From Clostridiales bacterium (lineage in GTDB: Bacteria > Bacillota > Clostridia > Christensenellales > Borkfalkiaceae), in the NCBI GenBank assembly GCA_015069485.1, contig SVIM01000013.1, positions 1 to 44,697 on the forward strand: a stretch of 44,697 nt of DNA, written 5' to 3'. Within the stretch, counting starts at the first letter, position 1, and every line of letters starts with the position of its first letter. Below the pieces are notes generated by a model, which was not told the origin of the DNA, searched no databases, and saw only the letters and a list, made by a program, of their open reading frames with translations. A program made the translations under genes and the position numbers. Positions 1 to 8,714 of the stretch are shown here, in pieces.

Positions 1-161
1 AGCCTACGAAATCGGCAGTTGCATTGCTGCCAAACGCACCGAGAGAACTGCCATACGAAGGTGCAAAGGAGATGCTTCTTGTAGAAGATATCGAGGATAG
101 AGAGCTTTTGAAAAAACTGTTTGAAGCGATGTACGAGAAACTTCCCGAACCGAAGAAATAA
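1..161 (+). CDS. C-terminal fragment of an unrecognised protein, cut by the window edge
   Basis: An open frame runs in from the left edge and stops with TAA at 159-161, giving the last 52 or so residues of a protein. The tail is charged and probably helical, with acidic/basic clusters such as VEDIEDRELLKKLF and a Pro/Lys-rich end (PEPKK). No domain can be recognised from this remnant. It uses GAG, ATC and CTG somewhat more than the genes further right, but the piece is too short to call transfer. A strong hairpin with a T-run follows at 268-294, consistent with the end of a plus-strand unit. Confidence 0.55.
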   Translation, partial: PTKSAVALLPNAPRELPYEGAKEMLLVEDIEDRELLKKLFEAMYEKLPEPKK

Positions 162-267
162 ACAAATTCCAATTTATCGAGACGTTAATCCTTACGGGAA
201 ATTTTCAAAAGTGTAGCACACTATACTTTGCAAGCAAAGTCGTGTGTTTTTGCAAAGCAAAAAAGTA

Positions 268-295
268 AAGAGTAGCAAAATTTGCTACTCTTTTA
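268..295 (+). terminator. Rho-independent terminator after the left-edge gene
   Basis: A perfect inverted repeat, AAGAGTAGCAAA / TTTGCTACTCTT, is followed by TTTTATAATG. It would end the plus-strand gene that stops at 161, and being symmetric could also act from the other side. Confidence 0.7.
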
Positions 296-386
296 TAATG
301 TCTAAAAAATCCCTATGGGAAGAGCGCTTTTTTTGCGTTCCCTTTTTTTAATTCGTTATTTCGTTTCGTTATTTTACCGTTTTGCG

Positions 387-457
387 TTATTCGTCGCGCC
401 GCATTACTAGTTATATTGTCGCGCCCTTCTACTCTCTATATTGTCGCGCCCCTTTAC
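387..457. repeat. Three short direct repeats of a TCGCGCC-containing unit
   Basis: Two exact copies of ATATTGTCGCGCCC (413-426 and 438-451) and one degenerate copy (387-400) lie 25-26 bp apart, ending at the stop codon of the epimerase gene. I see no gene in 162-453. The rest is T-rich spacer. Confidence 0.6.
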
Positions 458-1452
458 TCGCCTTTATTAAGCGTTAAAAATTCAAAGTGGTCGATAACGG
501 TTTGCTTTAACGGCCTTGGATTAAAGCCGAATTCTAACTTACTTTTAGTAATGGGGAAGTCGGCGTTTTGCGCTATTGCCGAAAGCGCCGCTTTGGTATA
601 AAGCGGACGGGTTTTTGTTATTTTTGCATAAAGCCACAAAAACGGAAGCCCTGCGTAAGCCACCCACATAGGGAGCGCAACCAAATTTTTTTTGCCTAAA
701 TGCTCTGCAAGATAGCCTAAAATTTCGTTTATTTTGCAGGGGCGGTTGGCGAAAATATAACACTCGCCACGCTTTGAATTATTTATTATATTAAAAAGCA
801 CTTCAGCCACGTCCCTTATATCAAAATCGTTATAGCCACCGTTTACGGAGGCAGGTAGCTTTCCGTTTGCAAAATCGAGCATTAGCTGCGACATATGGCT
901 GTTTGAATAGTCGCCCGGGCCTAAAACGCTTGCAAAAAACAGTATGCTTGCGTCGAGCCCTTCCCTCGTGGCCTGCAAAACGATTTCGTCTGCCAACGCC
1001 TTTGCTTGGGCGTAGCCCCTATTTAAGCTTTGTGGCGTGGGGATATAATTTTTTAAGTCCTCCTCGCAAAAATTTTTAGGAAGGGAGGAGGTTGAGGATA
1101 TATGTAAAAGCTTTTTAACGCTAAATTTTTTGCAGGCGGAAACCAAATTTTTAGTACCGCCGACCGTTACGGAATAAAGCTCGTCTAACTGCGAATTATC
1201 TATGCTAACCTTTGCAACCGTGTTAATAACTACGAAGGGCCCCTCCCCCACGAAAAGCCTTTCCACGTCGCTTAAATTAGTGATATCACCATATACGATA
1301 TTCGGCGCGTTATCGCCAAAAATTTTATTTACCTTTTGCTTGCTTCGGGCAAGGCCGTAAACCTTACAGCCCTCTGCTAAAAGCTTTTTAGTTAACTGAT
1401 TGCCAACGTAGCCGGTGCATCCCGTTACTATATAAGTTAAAGATTTATCCAT
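454..1452 (-). CDS. NAD(P)-dependent epimerase/dehydratase (extended SDR family)
   Basis: A 332-residue extended short-chain dehydrogenase/reductase. The Rossmann motif TGCTGYVG sits near residues 10-17. The segment NTVAKVS around residue 77 matches the strand-4 region, and the YxxxK catalytic pair is visible as GYAQAK near residue 147. The family includes sugar-nucleotide epimerases, 3-beta-HSD-like enzymes and dihydroflavonol-reductase-like proteins. The substrate cannot be read from sequence. The start is preceded by AAGGCGGG. The gene lies alone, with a bidirectional terminator between it and the feo genes, so it is probably transcribed by itself. Confidence 0.85.
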   Translation of the reverse strand: MDKSLTYIVTGCTGYVGNQLTKKLLAEGCKVYGLARSKQKVNKIFGDNAPNIVYGDITNLSDVERLFVGEGPFVVINTVAKVSIDNSQLDELYSVTVGGTKNLVSACKKFSVKKLLHISSTSSLPKNFCEEDLKNYIPTPQSLNRGYAQAKALADEIVLQATREGLDASILFFASVLGPGDYSNSHMSQLMLDFANGKLPASVNGGYNDFDIRDVAEVLFNIINNSKRGECYIFANRPCKINEILGYLAEHLGKKNLVALPMWVAYAGLPFLWLYAKITKTRPLYTKAALSAIAQNADFPITKSKLEFGFNPRPLKQTVIDHFEFLTLNKGE

Positions 1453-1515
1453 ATTTTACCCGCCTTATAGCCTTATTTTTATTATAGCAAAAGCATGCGC
1501 TTAAGTAAATAAAAA

Positions 1516-1541
1516 AAGCAGACGAAAGGTCTGCTTTTTAA
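1516..1541 (-). terminator. Terminator of the feo operon (probably bidirectional)
   Basis: The stem AGCAGAC/GTCTGCT with a short loop is followed on the minus strand by a run of seven T and on the plus strand by TTTTTAATTTTT. It lies just past the last gene of the feoA-feoB-Cys-rich peptide unit. Confidence 0.75.
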
Positions 1542-1553
1542 TTTTTAAGTATT

Positions 1554-1751
1554 TTATTTGCGATTATTTTTATCGCCGTCACGGTTGCTTGCGCTTGGGC
1601 AATTAGCGCAAGATAGACTGCTACAACCACAGCTACAACCGCAGCTACAACCGCTATTTTTGCCCTTAACCTTTTTATAAATCATACCGCCTATTATGCA
1701 CGCTACTATTGCGCCCACCACGGCTAAAATTGCTATATCGACAGGGTTCAT
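1554..1751 (-). CDS. FeoB-associated Cys-rich membrane peptide
   Basis: A 65-residue peptide with one N-terminal transmembrane helix (about residues 5-26), then a Lys-rich stretch and a Cys-rich tail with repeated CxC and CxxC spacing (CSCGCSCGCSS, CANCP). This matches the FeoB-associated Cys-rich membrane protein family found downstream of feoB in Clostridia; the exact role is unknown, with metal handling or FeoB assembly proposed for the family. I place the start at the ATG overlapping the feoB stop (TGATG), with AAGGAG eight bases upstream. A GTG one codon earlier is the alternative. Translation is probably coupled to feoB. Confidence 0.88.
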   Translation of the reverse strand: MNPVDIAILAVVGAIVACIIGGMIYKKVKGKNSGCSCGCSCGCSSLSCANCPSASNRDGDKNNRK

Positions 1752-4075
1752 CACTTGTTCTCCTTTTTAAAAAATTTTAATTTACCCCTATTATATAGCG
1801 CAATTAACACGATTATTACTGCAACGAGCGCCACAACGATAAACGCCGTCCACCACCAAGTAAGAACGATATAAGTTAGCGAGCTTGCTATATAGGACGC
1901 CGTAAACCAAAACAAAAGCGTCCATTTAAGCTTGCCCTTGCCAAGCTCTCCCTTTGCCGTTGCAACCGTTGCAAAGCAGGGAATAGTTGCCATATTAAAT
2001 ACGATAAACGCTATAAGCGCCTGCCAGGTTATACCCGTTGCGGCAATCATAGCGACTACCTCAAAGCCGTCCTCGCCAAATTCTCCGCTTTCGATTAACA
2101 CTCCTAACTGTTCAATGATTTCGGGGGTTAAAAGCTCGGCGTTTACCAAAAGGTCGGGGTTGGCTTGGAAAGCCGTTAAAATCACGGCAGCAAAGGTTAA
2201 AAACGCGGCAATAACGTTTTCCTTGGCAATTAAGCCCATAACTGCCGCCACCGCAAACACCCAACCGAAAGCCGATAACTGCACCCCGAAGCCCATAGGC
2301 GTAAATATAGGTTGTAAAAAGCTACCGATAGACGCTAAAATGGAGTTTTGTATGGTTAACTGCTCGCCGTCGATAATCTTCCAATCCCAGGTTACGTTGG
2401 TTAAGAACCAAATGATCACGGTAGAAAGTAAAATTATTGTAAATACCTTTTGTATATAGTGCTTGGTTTTATCCCAAAGATGAATCATTAACGATTGGAA
2501 CCTAGGCATACGATAGTTAGGGAGCTCCATAATAAAGGGAGCAATATCGCCACGCTGAGTAGTTGAACGCATAAGTATAATGCTTACTATTGCAAGAATC
2601 AAGCCCAAAACGTACATAGAATAGGTTATTAAGTCGGCGTTGCCAAAGCCGAACGCCATTACTATACCGCCTGCTACGGCAGAAAGTATAGGAAGCTTTG
2701 CGCCACAGATGAAAAACGGAATAACCCTTAAGGTTAGCACCCTTTCCCTTTCGTCGATAAGCGTTCTGGTATTAATCATTGCAGGCACAGAACAGCCAAA
2801 GCCCATTATCATAGGAATAAACGCCCTGCCCGATACGCCAAAGTAACGGAAAATTCTGTCCATAATAAACGCAACGCGCGCCATATAGCCCGTATCCTCT
2901 AAAATAGAAAGAATCAATAAAAGGAATATAATTTGAGGAACGAAGCTTAAAACACCGCCTAAACCCGCAAGTATGCCGTCGTTAACGAGCCCTAACACCC
3001 AACCGCTTGCCCCCCAGGATTCTATTAAAGAGCCTAGCCAGCCGAATACGGTGGAGGTGAGCAAATTCATTAAATTAAAAAGGATTACGCCCGGTGAGAA
3101 TACCGCTCCGTCGTAAAAGCAAGCCACTAACGAAGATAAAAAGCCTTCTTCCATTTCGAGTGCGGGGAGCGAGAAAATCGTGCCTAAATAAAATAAATCC
3201 TCGGAAAAGGTTAAGTGGAAAATGCCGAATAAAATTACCAAAAAGATAGGTATGCCCCACACCTTATGCGTTAAAACCTTATCTACCTTGTCGGTTTTGC
3301 TTAAGCTGTTTGCGCTTTTTTGCGACTTTGCCTTCGTTATAGAAAAGTTTGCCGATATGTATTTGTATCTTTGGTCGGCGATAAACGCTTCTAAATCCTC
3401 GCCAAAGCCGTTTTCAATTTCTAAAAGAGCCTGCCTTGCGCCCTTTCTTTCCGTTTCAATTTCGTCGTTTTCTAAAAGCTTTATTGCGTGAAAAAGGGGA
3501 GATTTTACGTCCTTTTGACTATAAAAGCCAAGCGCTTTTTCAATTTCGTTTTGCAATACACCCTTAAGTATGCTTGAACCAACGCGCTTTTGTTGCATTT
3601 CGATTGCACGGCGCATAAGCTCCTTTATGCCCTTGCCCGTAAGCGCAGAAACGGCAACGACGGGCACGCCCAACGCCTTTTCTAACGCGGTAATATTAAT
3701 AGTATCGCCCGCCTTTTCCACCTCGTCCATCATATTAAGCGCAACTATTACGGGAACGTCCATTTCTAAAAGCTGGGTGGTTAAATACAGGTTGCGCTCT
3801 AAATTGGTTGCGTCCACTACGTTTATTACGGCGTCGGGGGCTTCGTCCAAGATATAATTTCTTGAAACGACCTCCTCGGGCGTGTAGGGAGAAAGAGAAT
3901 AAATTCCGGGTAAATCGACTATATTTACGGGGGTTTTGCCCTTTTTATAAATTCCTTCGCGCTTATCGACGGTTACGCCAGGCCAGTTACCGACGTGCGC
4001 CGTTGCGCCCGTCAACGCGTTAAAAAGCGTAGTTTTGCCGGAGTTGGGGTTGCCTGCCAAGGCGAAATTTTTCAT
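1751..4075 (-). CDS. feoB: Ferrous iron transporter FeoB
   Basis: FeoB imports Fe(II) across the cytoplasmic membrane. The protein has an N-terminal G domain with P-loop GNPNSGKTT (about residues 8-16), DLPG (G3) and NMMD (G4), then a helical spacer. The C-terminal membrane domain has many helices, including the conserved gate segments FIPMIMGFGCSVPA and FFICGAKLP. At 774 residues it is of normal length. An upstream ATG six codons earlier is possible, but GGAGGTGG lies directly before the chosen ATG, which also overlaps the feoA stop as ATGA. It is the second gene of feoA-feoB-Cys-rich peptide. Confidence 0.97.
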   Translation of the reverse strand: MKNFALAGNPNSGKTTLFNALTGATAHVGNWPGVTVDKREGIYKKGKTPVNIVDLPGIYSLSPYTPEEVVSRNYILDEAPDAVINVVDATNLERNLYLTTQLLEMDVPVIVALNMMDEVEKAGDTINITALEKALGVPVVAVSALTGKGIKELMRRAIEMQQKRVGSSILKGVLQNEIEKALGFYSQKDVKSPLFHAIKLLENDEIETERKGARQALLEIENGFGEDLEAFIADQRYKYISANFSITKAKSQKSANSLSKTDKVDKVLTHKVWGIPIFLVILFGIFHLTFSEDLFYLGTIFSLPALEMEEGFLSSLVACFYDGAVFSPGVILFNLMNLLTSTVFGWLGSLIESWGASGWVLGLVNDGILAGLGGVLSFVPQIIFLLLILSILEDTGYMARVAFIMDRIFRYFGVSGRAFIPMIMGFGCSVPAMINTRTLIDERERVLTLRVIPFFICGAKLPILSAVAGGIVMAFGFGNADLITYSMYVLGLILAIVSIILMRSTTQRGDIAPFIMELPNYRMPRFQSLMIHLWDKTKHYIQKVFTIILLSTVIIWFLTNVTWDWKIIDGEQLTIQNSILASIGSFLQPIFTPMGFGVQLSAFGWVFAVAAVMGLIAKENVIAAFLTFAAVILTAFQANPDLLVNAELLTPEIIEQLGVLIESGEFGEDGFEVVAMIAATGITWQALIAFIVFNMATIPCFATVATAKGELGKGKLKWTLLFWFTASYIASSLTYIVLTWWWTAFIVVALVAVIIVLIALYNRGKLKFFKKENK

Positions 4076-4302
4076 ATTTCCACCTCCACGCAAGCCGCTT
4101 CCGCAATGCGAAGGGTAAGCTCGTAGCCCCTTATCGTTATTTCCAAAGGGTCGCCAAGCGGGGCTTTTTTTCTTAATAAAACCTGCGCGCCGGGGGTTAC
4201 GCCCATATCGAAAAGCCTTCTTCTAATTTTTCTTTCTTCAGTTAATACCGCTTTGATTTTACCGCTTTCGCCAACGGCAAAATCACACAGTAATTTAATC
4301 AT
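4072..4302 (-). CDS. feoA: Ferrous iron transport accessory protein FeoA
   Basis: A 76-residue SH3-like small protein. It carries the typical FeoA core around RRRLFDMGVTPGA, where the family places the conserved LxxLGxxPG-type turn, followed by GDPLEITIRGYELTLR. FeoA supports FeoB at the cytoplasmic face of the membrane. Its stop overlaps the feoB start by four bases. It is the first gene of the operon and has a GGAGGAATAAA ribosome site before ATG. A consensus promoter and two palindromes lie upstream. Confidence 0.95.
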   Translation of the reverse strand: MIKLLCDFAVGESGKIKAVLTEERKIRRRLFDMGVTPGAQVLLRKKAPLGDPLEITIRGYELTLRIAEAACVEVEI

Positions 4303-4352
4303 TTTATTCCTCCAAATACGGCGCGATAGCGTCGCTATAAAAAAACTTTAAC

Positions 4353-4374
4353 AAACTTAACCGCGGTTTAGTTT
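4353..4374. promoter_or_regulatory. Palindrome in the feoA leader, candidate metal-repressor operator 1
   Basis: A near-perfect 22-bp palindrome with core CTTAAC-CGCG-GTTTAG and one mismatched pair. It lies about 50-70 bp downstream of the -10 of the feoA promoter, in the untranslated leader. The GGTTAAG/CTTAACC style half-sites resemble those of DtxR-family Fe or Mn repressors (IdeR, MntR). The assignment to that family is inference from motif shape. Confidence 0.55.
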
Positions 4375-4423
4375 TTACGCTAAAAAATTAAACCTAAACC
4401 GCTTATGCTTAATTTACGATTAT

Positions 4424-4452
4424 ATTATATTCATTAAATATTCCTTTGTCAA
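4424..4452 (-). promoter_or_regulatory. Sigma-70 promoter of feoAB
   Basis: On the minus strand, TTGACA (4447-4452) and TATAAT (4424-4429) are separated by exactly 17 bases. Both boxes match the consensus fully, so strong transcription is expected unless repressed. Confidence 0.85.
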
Positions 4453-4453
4453 C

Positions 4454-4477
4454 AAAAATTAACCGTAGTTAAGTTTT
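4454..4477. promoter_or_regulatory. Palindrome upstream of feoA -35, candidate metal-repressor operator 2
   Basis: The core is ATTAAC-CGTA-GTTAAG inside 10-bp arms with one mismatch. Half-site sequence and 6-4-6 spacing are the same as in the palindrome at 4353-4374. It abuts the upstream edge of the -35 box, so the two sites bracket the promoter. Confidence 0.55.
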
Positions 4478-4549
4478 TTATATAAAAAAATTACGCGCCA
4501 AAATAATGGCAACGCAATTTTTTACGGCTTATATTCCGTTATTATTAAG

Positions 4550-5779
4550 TTATCTTTTAAACTTATCTAAAGGGTAGTATTTTGCAAGCCCGCCCGAAGA
4601 GGTTTCGCGGTAGCCACAAAGCAAATCCTTACCCGTGTTATACATAGTTTTTACGATTAAGTCGAAGGATATTTTTCTGGACGAGGCCAAGAAGTTGGCA
4701 AGCGAAAGCGCGTTGATTGCGCGCATTGCAGCAACGGCGTTGCGCTCGATACAAGGAATTTGCACCAAGCCTGCAATAGGGTCGCAGGTTAAGCCAAGGT
4801 GATGCTCCATAGCAACCTCCGCGGCGTATTCAATTTGGTCCAAGCCCATTTCGAAAAGCTCTGCAAGGGCGGCAGCCGCCATTGAGCAAGCCGAGCCGAT
4901 TTCCGCCTGACAACCGCACTCTGCGCCAGAAATTGAAGCGTTCTTTTTAATGATATTGCCTATAACGCCACCCGTTGCAAGCGCCTTTACTATTTGCTCG
5001 TCGGTAAAGCCCTTGTAGTCCTGCATATATTTTAAAACGGAAGGCACAACCCCGCATGAGCCACAGGTGGGGGCAATAACTATCGTTCCGCCCGCCGCGT
5101 TTTGCTCGCTGGTTGCAAAGGCGTACGAGCATACTAATCTGTTTTCCTTCGTTTGCGCCGACTCGTCTATATGACGCTTGTTATACAGCGTTTGCGCACG
5201 ACGCTCCGTGCCTAAAATGCCGGGAAGCACGCCGGTGGTGGTTAAGCCCTCGTGTATGGTATTTTTCATTTGCTCCCAAACCTTGGAAAGATATTCTAAA
5301 AGCTCTTCCCCCTCGCACTCTACCGCATACTGCCAAATGCGGATATTTTTATTTTTGCAATAATCGGCGATTTCCTTGTAGGTATTTAAGGGATATATGG
5401 CGTCGTTTGAGTATTTTGGAAGGGCGGAAGCATCTTCGCCCTCGAACAAAATAGAGCCGCCGCCAACGGAATAAACACGCTCGCACAATACCTCTTTCCC
5501 GCCGACTAAAACCTGAATATCCATAGTGTTGGGGTGCTTGGGACAGGGCGTTTTTCTATCGAAAATAACCTCGCAGGGAAGGGGCAACGCCGTTTCGACG
5601 ATAACCTTGTCGGTGCCGTGCCCTTCGCCCGTAAGCGCTAACGAGCCGTAAAGCGTAACCCTTAAAGCCTCCGCTTGGGGATTGTTGCGCTTTACAAGCT
5701 TAATTGCCCTTTCGGGGCCCATTGTGTGAGAGCTTGAAGGCCCCCTACCCATTTTATATAATTCACGCAAAGACTGCAT
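4550..5779 (-). CDS. sdaA: L-serine dehydratase, iron-sulfur dependent, single chain
   Basis: Deaminates L-serine to pyruvate and ammonia using an oxygen-sensitive 4Fe-4S cluster in the cytoplasm. The 409-residue chain begins with the beta-type motif GPSSSHTMGP and continues into the alpha domain. Cluster-type cysteines are visible in APTCGSCGVVPS and SGAECGCQAEIGSACS. Many Clostridia split this enzyme into SdaAA and SdaAB; here both parts are one polypeptide, as in E. coli SdaA. AAGGAG precedes the ATG and a TATAAT box lies at 5835-5840. Convergent or adjacent genes are not obviously linked to it, so it is probably monocistronic. Confidence 0.93.
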   Translation of the reverse strand: MQSLRELYKMGRGPSSSHTMGPERAIKLVKRNNPQAEALRVTLYGSLALTGEGHGTDKVIVETALPLPCEVIFDRKTPCPKHPNTMDIQVLVGGKEVLCERVYSVGGGSILFEGEDASALPKYSNDAIYPLNTYKEIADYCKNKNIRIWQYAVECEGEELLEYLSKVWEQMKNTIHEGLTTTGVLPGILGTERRAQTLYNKRHIDESAQTKENRLVCSYAFATSEQNAAGGTIVIAPTCGSCGVVPSVLKYMQDYKGFTDEQIVKALATGGVIGNIIKKNASISGAECGCQAEIGSACSMAAAALAELFEMGLDQIEYAAEVAMEHHLGLTCDPIAGLVQIPCIERNAVAAMRAINALSLANFLASSRKISFDLIVKTMYNTGKDLLCGYRETSSGGLAKYYPLDKFKR

Positions 5780-5916
5780 AATTTTTCTCCTTACCGTAAA
5801 ATATTTTTTTTGCGCTAAAAAATTTAACCTTTTTATTATAGCGCAAAAATTATTTTAAAACTGCGCTAATTGCCCGTTATTTGCCACATATTACGGGGGC
5901 AATTACCTTTTTTACA

Positions 5917-5936
5917 AAAAAGCGTTACTGCTTTTT
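5917..5936 (-). terminator. Probable terminator after niaR
   Basis: AAAAAGC / GCTTTTT with a six-base loop directly follows the niaR stop, and the minus-strand 3' arm reads into TTTTTTG. The stem is short and AT-rich, so termination may be partial. Confidence 0.5.
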
Positions 5937-5939
5937 TAT

Positions 5940-6449
5940 TTAAATTTCTATTAAAAATCCCCTATCTTTAAGCTTTTTTTCGATTTCGTTTAACGCTTGC
6001 TCGCTGTTTGCCGAAACGGTGTGGTAGTGATAGCCGTCGGTAACCGACATAAGGGGCTTTGACGCGCCCGAAAATAGCGAACGGTACAGCTCCTCTACGT
6101 GCATACGGTTGGTTAAATCAATCCTTGCGGAAATTCTGCCGTATACCCTGTGATTTACGAAAACCTCGTCAATTCTTCCGCCACAGTCTATTATTAAAAA
6201 TCCCTCTTCTACCATCTCCTCAAAGGTATGCCTGCATTTAAACACCCTTTTAACCGTGCTTTTAGTGCTTAAAATATAGCCCTTGTTGGTAGCGATAATA
6301 TCGTATCCGTTTGCGCGTAAAACAGCAATATCCTTCACTATAACCTGACGGGACACTTTAAATTTTTCCTTTAAAACGCTTGCGGTTAACGGTACTTCCA
6401 CGTTGCCGATTAAGCTTAAAATTTCCCGCCTTCTTACTTCAGCCTTCAT
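5940..6449 (-). CDS. niaR: NAD biosynthesis transcriptional repressor NiaR (3H domain)
   Basis: A 169-residue regulator with an N-terminal winged helix-turn-helix (residues 1-60, including FKVSRQVIVKDIAVLR). A C-terminal 3H domain carries the characteristic metal/nicotinate-site histidines in CRHTFEEM, VNHRVYGR and DGYHYHTVS. NiaR represses NAD synthesis or niacin uptake genes when nicotinic acid is present. GGAGGATTAAA decides the start, not a further upstream ATG inside nadC. It is the last gene of nadB-nadC-niaR, and a matching operator overlaps the nadB promoter, so autoregulation is expected. Confidence 0.95.
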   Translation of the reverse strand: MKAEVRRREILSLIGNVEVPLTASVLKEKFKVSRQVIVKDIAVLRANGYDIIATNKGYILSTKSTVKRVFKCRHTFEEMVEEGFLIIDCGGRIDEVFVNHRVYGRISARIDLTNRMHVEELYRSLFSGASKPLMSVTDGYHYHTVSANSEQALNEIEKKLKDRGFLIEI

Positions 6450-6450
6450 T

Positions 6451-7311
6451 TTAATCCTCCAAGGGGCATAGGTTTTTAAGCGATAAGTCAAGTATAGGCG
6501 CAGAGTGAGTTAACGCTCCGCTCGAAACGAAGTCAACGCCACAGTCGATTATATTTTTAATGTTTTCCCTGGTAACGTTACCACTACACTCCGTTTGCGC
6601 CCTGCCTGCGATATATTCTACGGCTATTTTCATTTCTTCAGGCGTCATATTATCGAGCATAATTATATCTGCACCGGCTTCTACCGCCTCTTTTACCATA
6701 TCTAAATTTTCTACCTCCACTTCGATTTTTCTTACGAAGGGAGCGTATTCCCTTGCCATTTTTACGGCGTTTTTAATTCCGCCTGCCGCGCCGATATGGT
6801 TGTCCTTTAGCATAACGCCGTCCGAAAGGTTGTAGCGATGGTTGTTTCCGCCACCCACCTTTACTGCGTACTTTTCAAAAATTCGCATATTAGGCGTGGT
6901 TTTTCTGGTATCTAAAAGCTTGGTTTTGCTACCTTGCAAAAGCTGGGCAACCGAGCGAGTGTAGGTTGCAATTCCGCTCATCCTTTGCAAATAGTTTAAC
7001 GCGGTGCGCTCGCCCGATAAAAGCACGCGGATATCGCCTATAATTTCCGCTAAAATTTCTCCGCACTCTACCTCGTCGCCATCCTTTGCAAAAAAGCAAA
7101 TTTGCGTTTTATTATCTAAAATTTTAAAGGTTCGCTCAAAAACGGAAAGCCCGCAAATTATACCCTTTTGCTTTGCGATAAGTTCTACCTTTCCCTTTTT
7201 GTATTCTGGCATAACGGCGTTTGTAGAAACGTCCTCCTGCGAAATATCTTCTAAAAGCGCAAGCTTAATTAATTCGTCCGTGTGCAATACGTCGGTTACG
7301 GGGTTATTCAT
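6451..7311 (-). CDS. nadC: Quinolinate phosphoribosyltransferase (decarboxylating) NadC
   Basis: Converts quinolinate and PRPP to nicotinate mononucleotide, CO2 and pyrophosphate. The 286-residue length is normal. Hallmarks are LDTRKTTPNMR, the glycine-rich GGGNNHRYNLSDGVMLKDNH segment, and EVEVENLD followed by DIIMLDNM in the barrel. It overlaps the end of nadB by eight bases and is followed directly by niaR, so the three form one transcript. Confidence 0.96.
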   Translation of the reverse strand: MNNPVTDVLHTDELIKLALLEDISQEDVSTNAVMPEYKKGKVELIAKQKGIICGLSVFERTFKILDNKTQICFFAKDGDEVECGEILAEIIGDIRVLLSGERTALNYLQRMSGIATYTRSVAQLLQGSKTKLLDTRKTTPNMRIFEKYAVKVGGGNNHRYNLSDGVMLKDNHIGAAGGIKNAVKMAREYAPFVRKIEVEVENLDMVKEAVEAGADIIMLDNMTPEEMKIAVEYIAGRAQTECSGNVTRENIKNIIDCGVDFVSSGALTHSAPILDLSLKNLCPLED

Positions 7312-8617
7312 TTTCGTTCGCCTCCTTAATAGCGTTTAAAACGGTTTGTTTATATGCTTTTAAAATAGTGTTTATGTTGCGGTATTTTTGCGAATTGATT
7401 TTGCGCTTTGCCTGCAATGCTTGCGCCATATTGTTGGGGCAATAGCTGCTTTTTATATCTTGCGCCGCCCTTTTTGCAAACACCAAGCTTTCTAAAAGCG
7501 AGTTAGAAGCAAGCCTGTTTTTGCCGTGTACGCCGTTGCAACAGGTTTCCCCCACGGCGTATAGCCTTTGCATAGAGGTTTTGCCCTTGGTGCTGCTTTT
7601 TATTCCGCCCATAAAGTAGTGCTGGGAAGGAACTACGGGGATGCACTCCCTAAACACGTCGTAACCTTCGTCCAAGCAACGCTGAACTATGGTGGGGAAG
7701 TGGCTTAAAACCTCTTGCCTTTCGATAGTACGCATATCAAGCCATACGTGATTAGTTTTATCCTTTTCCATTTGCTTTAAAATTTCTTTGGTAACTATGT
7801 CCCTTGGCTGAAGCTCGTCGCAAAAGCGTGCAAAGTTTTTATCTAAAAGAATTGCGCCTTCACCGCGGACTGATTCCGAAATTAAAAATCTTCTGCCCTT
7901 CTTTTTAGAATAGAGCGTGGTGGGATGAACCTGCACGTAATTTATGCTTTTAATTTCTACGCCGTGATTAATGGCTATTGCCAAAGCGTCGCCCGTTAAA
8001 ATACGGAAGTTTGTAGAATTTTCGTAAATTCCACCTATTCCACCCGTAGCCAAAACGGTGTAGTCCGCCAAAATTTTTAACAGCCTGCCGTTTTTAGTAT
8101 CCTTTGCAACTATGCCGTAGCATTGATTGTTTTCTGCGATTAAATCGAGCATAGTCATATACGGAACGATTAAAATGTTCTTTTTTGAACGAGCCTTTTT
8201 CATAAGGCAGGTAGTAATTTCCTTGCCCGTACAATCCTCGTGGAAGAGTATGCGGTTTTTGCCGTGTCCGCCTTCGCGAGTGTAGGCTAACGAGCCGTCC
8301 TCCTCCCTTTCAAAATCGACGCCGACGCTTATTAAATCGTCTATAATTTCGCGCGAGCCTTTAATCATACACTCAACGGATTCCTCGTCGTTTTCGTAAT
8401 GGCCTGCGCGCATAGTGTCGTTGAAATAATCTTCAAAATCGCTATCGTCCCTAAGGCAACAAATGCCACCCTGCGCCAAATAACTGTCGCTAATGGCGGG
8501 GGCGTCCTTACAAATTATTAAAATACTCTTGTCTTCCGGTAAATTTATTGCGCAATTTAGCCCGGCAACGCCCGTGCCCACGATTATTACGTCGTATTTC
8601 TTTCCTAATTTTATCAT
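7304..8617 (-). CDS. nadB: L-aspartate oxidase NadB
   Basis: FAD-dependent oxidation of L-aspartate to iminoaspartate, the first step of de novo NAD synthesis. The FAD motif VGTGVAGLNCA lies at residues 13-23, with the succinate dehydrogenase/fumarate reductase-like active-site regions VQVHPTTLY and ESVRGEGAILL and the FAD-binding LASNSLLESLVF near the C-terminus. At 437 residues it lacks most of the C-terminal helical extension of the roughly 540-residue enterobacterial enzyme, which is common in Clostridia. The usual partner nadA (quinolinate synthase) is not in the window. It is first gene of nadB-nadC-niaR. Confidence 0.94.
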   Translation of the reverse strand: MIKLGKKYDVIIVGTGVAGLNCAINLPEDKSILIICKDAPAISDSYLAQGGICCLRDDSDFEDYFNDTMRAGHYENDEESVECMIKGSREIIDDLISVGVDFEREEDGSLAYTREGGHGKNRILFHEDCTGKEITTCLMKKARSKKNILIVPYMTMLDLIAENNQCYGIVAKDTKNGRLLKILADYTVLATGGIGGIYENSTNFRILTGDALAIAINHGVEIKSINYVQVHPTTLYSKKKGRRFLISESVRGEGAILLDKNFARFCDELQPRDIVTKEILKQMEKDKTNHVWLDMRTIERQEVLSHFPTIVQRCLDEGYDVFRECIPVVPSQHYFMGGIKSSTKGKTSMQRLYAVGETCCNGVHGKNRLASNSLLESLVFAKRAAQDIKSSYCPNNMAQALQAKRKINSQKYRNINTILKAYKQTVLNAIKEANENE

Positions 8618-8714
8618 GTCGCTATGCTCCTAAAGAATAAACGCCCTTTGCCCTACGGTAAAAACGAGGTTTTTATTATAACGGCACTTTAAAGGCTATA
8701 ATCTTTCAATTACA

